From: VBAT01 sp036520835
GTDB taxonomy: Bacteria > Bacteroidota > Bacteroidia > Chitinophagales > Chitinophagaceae
Length of the DNA: 6,165 bases
Assembly: GCA_036520835.1 (NCBI GenBank)
Contig: DATDIX010000137.1
Location: 1-6,165 of the forward strand
Direction of reading: 5' to 3'
The position numbers and the translations under genes were made by a program. The notes below the pieces were generated by a model. The model saw only the letters and a program-made list of their open reading frames with translations. It made no database searches and was not told where the DNA came from. This document shows, in pieces, positions 5,769 through 6,165 of this stretch (the first letter of the stretch is position 1; each line of letters opens with the position of its first letter).

Positions 5769-6165
5769 ATGTCTGAACATCATATAAAATTACCGGAAGG
5801 AAGTATTGAGAAGACGACCACTACGCTTAACCTGGGTCCAACACACCCGGCAACGCATGGGGTATTTCAGAATATACTGGAGTTGGATGGTGAAAGAATT
5901 GTTTCTACAGAGCAGACAGTAGGATATATTCACCGGGCCTTTGAAAAAATTGCGGAGCGTCGTCCGCTGTATCAGATCACCCCGCTTACAGACAGGTTAA
6001 ACTATTGTTCCTCCCCGCTTAATAATATGGGCTGGCACCTGACATGCGAAAAATTGTTAGGAGTGAAAACGCCGAAACGGGTGGATTATCTCCGCATCAT
6101 CATCATGGAACTGGCCAGGATTTCCGATCACCTGATCTGTAATTCAATTGTAGGAGTGGACGCCG
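5769..6165 (+). CDS. nuoD: NADH-quinone oxidoreductase subunit D, 3' end missing
   Basis: NuoD (49-kDa subunit homologue) is related to the large subunit of NiFe hydrogenases and forms most of the quinone-binding cavity beside cluster N2. The window holds the first 132 codons of a family usually about 400 residues long. Visible landmarks are NLGPTHPATHGVF (21-33), GYIHRAFEKIAERRPLYQI (52-70), TDRLNYCSSP (74-83) and LRIIIMELARISDHL (108-122). H30 and Y79 match the His and Tyr that contact the quinone headgroup in characterised complexes. The ATG at 5769 is preceded by an A-rich leader (ataaaaaataaaaatac) typical of Bacteroidota. The frame stays open to the end of the window, so the truncation is due to the window edge and is not a broken gene. 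Confidence 0.96.
   Translation, partial: MSEHHIKLPEGSIEKTTTTLNLGPTHPATHGVFQNILELDGERIVSTEQTVGYIHRAFEKIAERRPLYQITPLTDRLNYCSSPLNNMGWHLTCEKLLGVKTPKRVDYLRIIIMELARISDHLICNSIVGVDA

Overview
This window reads as chromosomal DNA from a member of the Bacteroidota, most likely the Chitinophagaceae or a close relative. Three things point that way. The TonB N-terminus has a short cytoplasmic motif (NRNKEYGAY followed by LRR) that I associate with this phylum. The NuoA and NuoB sequences match Chitinophagaceae-type proteins as I remember them. Genes lack Shine-Dalgarno sequences and have A/T-rich leaders, with candidate TAnnTTTG-type promoters. All genes are on the + strand. Family assignments come from reading motifs by eye; no database search was run.

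Left block (2-3773), envelope genes. It holds the 3' part of a tonB gene whose start lies upstream of the window, then a two-helix small membrane protein (830-1072). The next gene overlaps that one by 4 bp (ATGA) and encodes a lipoprotein with a PstS-like periplasmic-binding fold (1069-1995). Last comes a large secreted TPR-repeat protein (2040-3773). The first three look like one transcript. The TPR gene may be read through from it or use its own weak promoter near 2008-2015. The cluster resembles a TonB/ExbBD energy-transduction locus with an orphan binding protein: there is no pstC, pstA or pstB, and the expected phosphate-binding loop is degenerate. A strong intrinsic terminator (3793-3830) closes the block.

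Right block (3908-6165), respiratory complex I. It holds nuoA, nuoB, nuoC and the 5' part of nuoD, the start of a nuo operon with nuoC and nuoD as separate genes. NuoA is a membrane subunit. NuoB carries the ligands for cluster N2. NuoC and NuoD complete the Q-module that passes electrons to the quinone. A TAnnTTTG promoter element sits just upstream of nuoA, overlapped by a 7-bp inverted repeat.

The spacers inside this operon are the most unusual part. The nuoA-nuoB gap (163 bp) has a GC-rich hairpin at each end, arranged as an inverted pair around an A/T-rich core, like a REP doublet. One hairpin reaches to within a few bases of the nuoB start codon. The nuoB-nuoC gap holds two adjacent copies of a 15-bp sequence plus a 10-bp inverted match. 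No stretch over 300 bp lacks a gene. I saw no RNA gene, CRISPR array, transposase or prophage. Apart from the spacer elements and the orphan binding-protein/TPR cluster, this is ordinary core-genome sequence, and I do not see a clearly new system.
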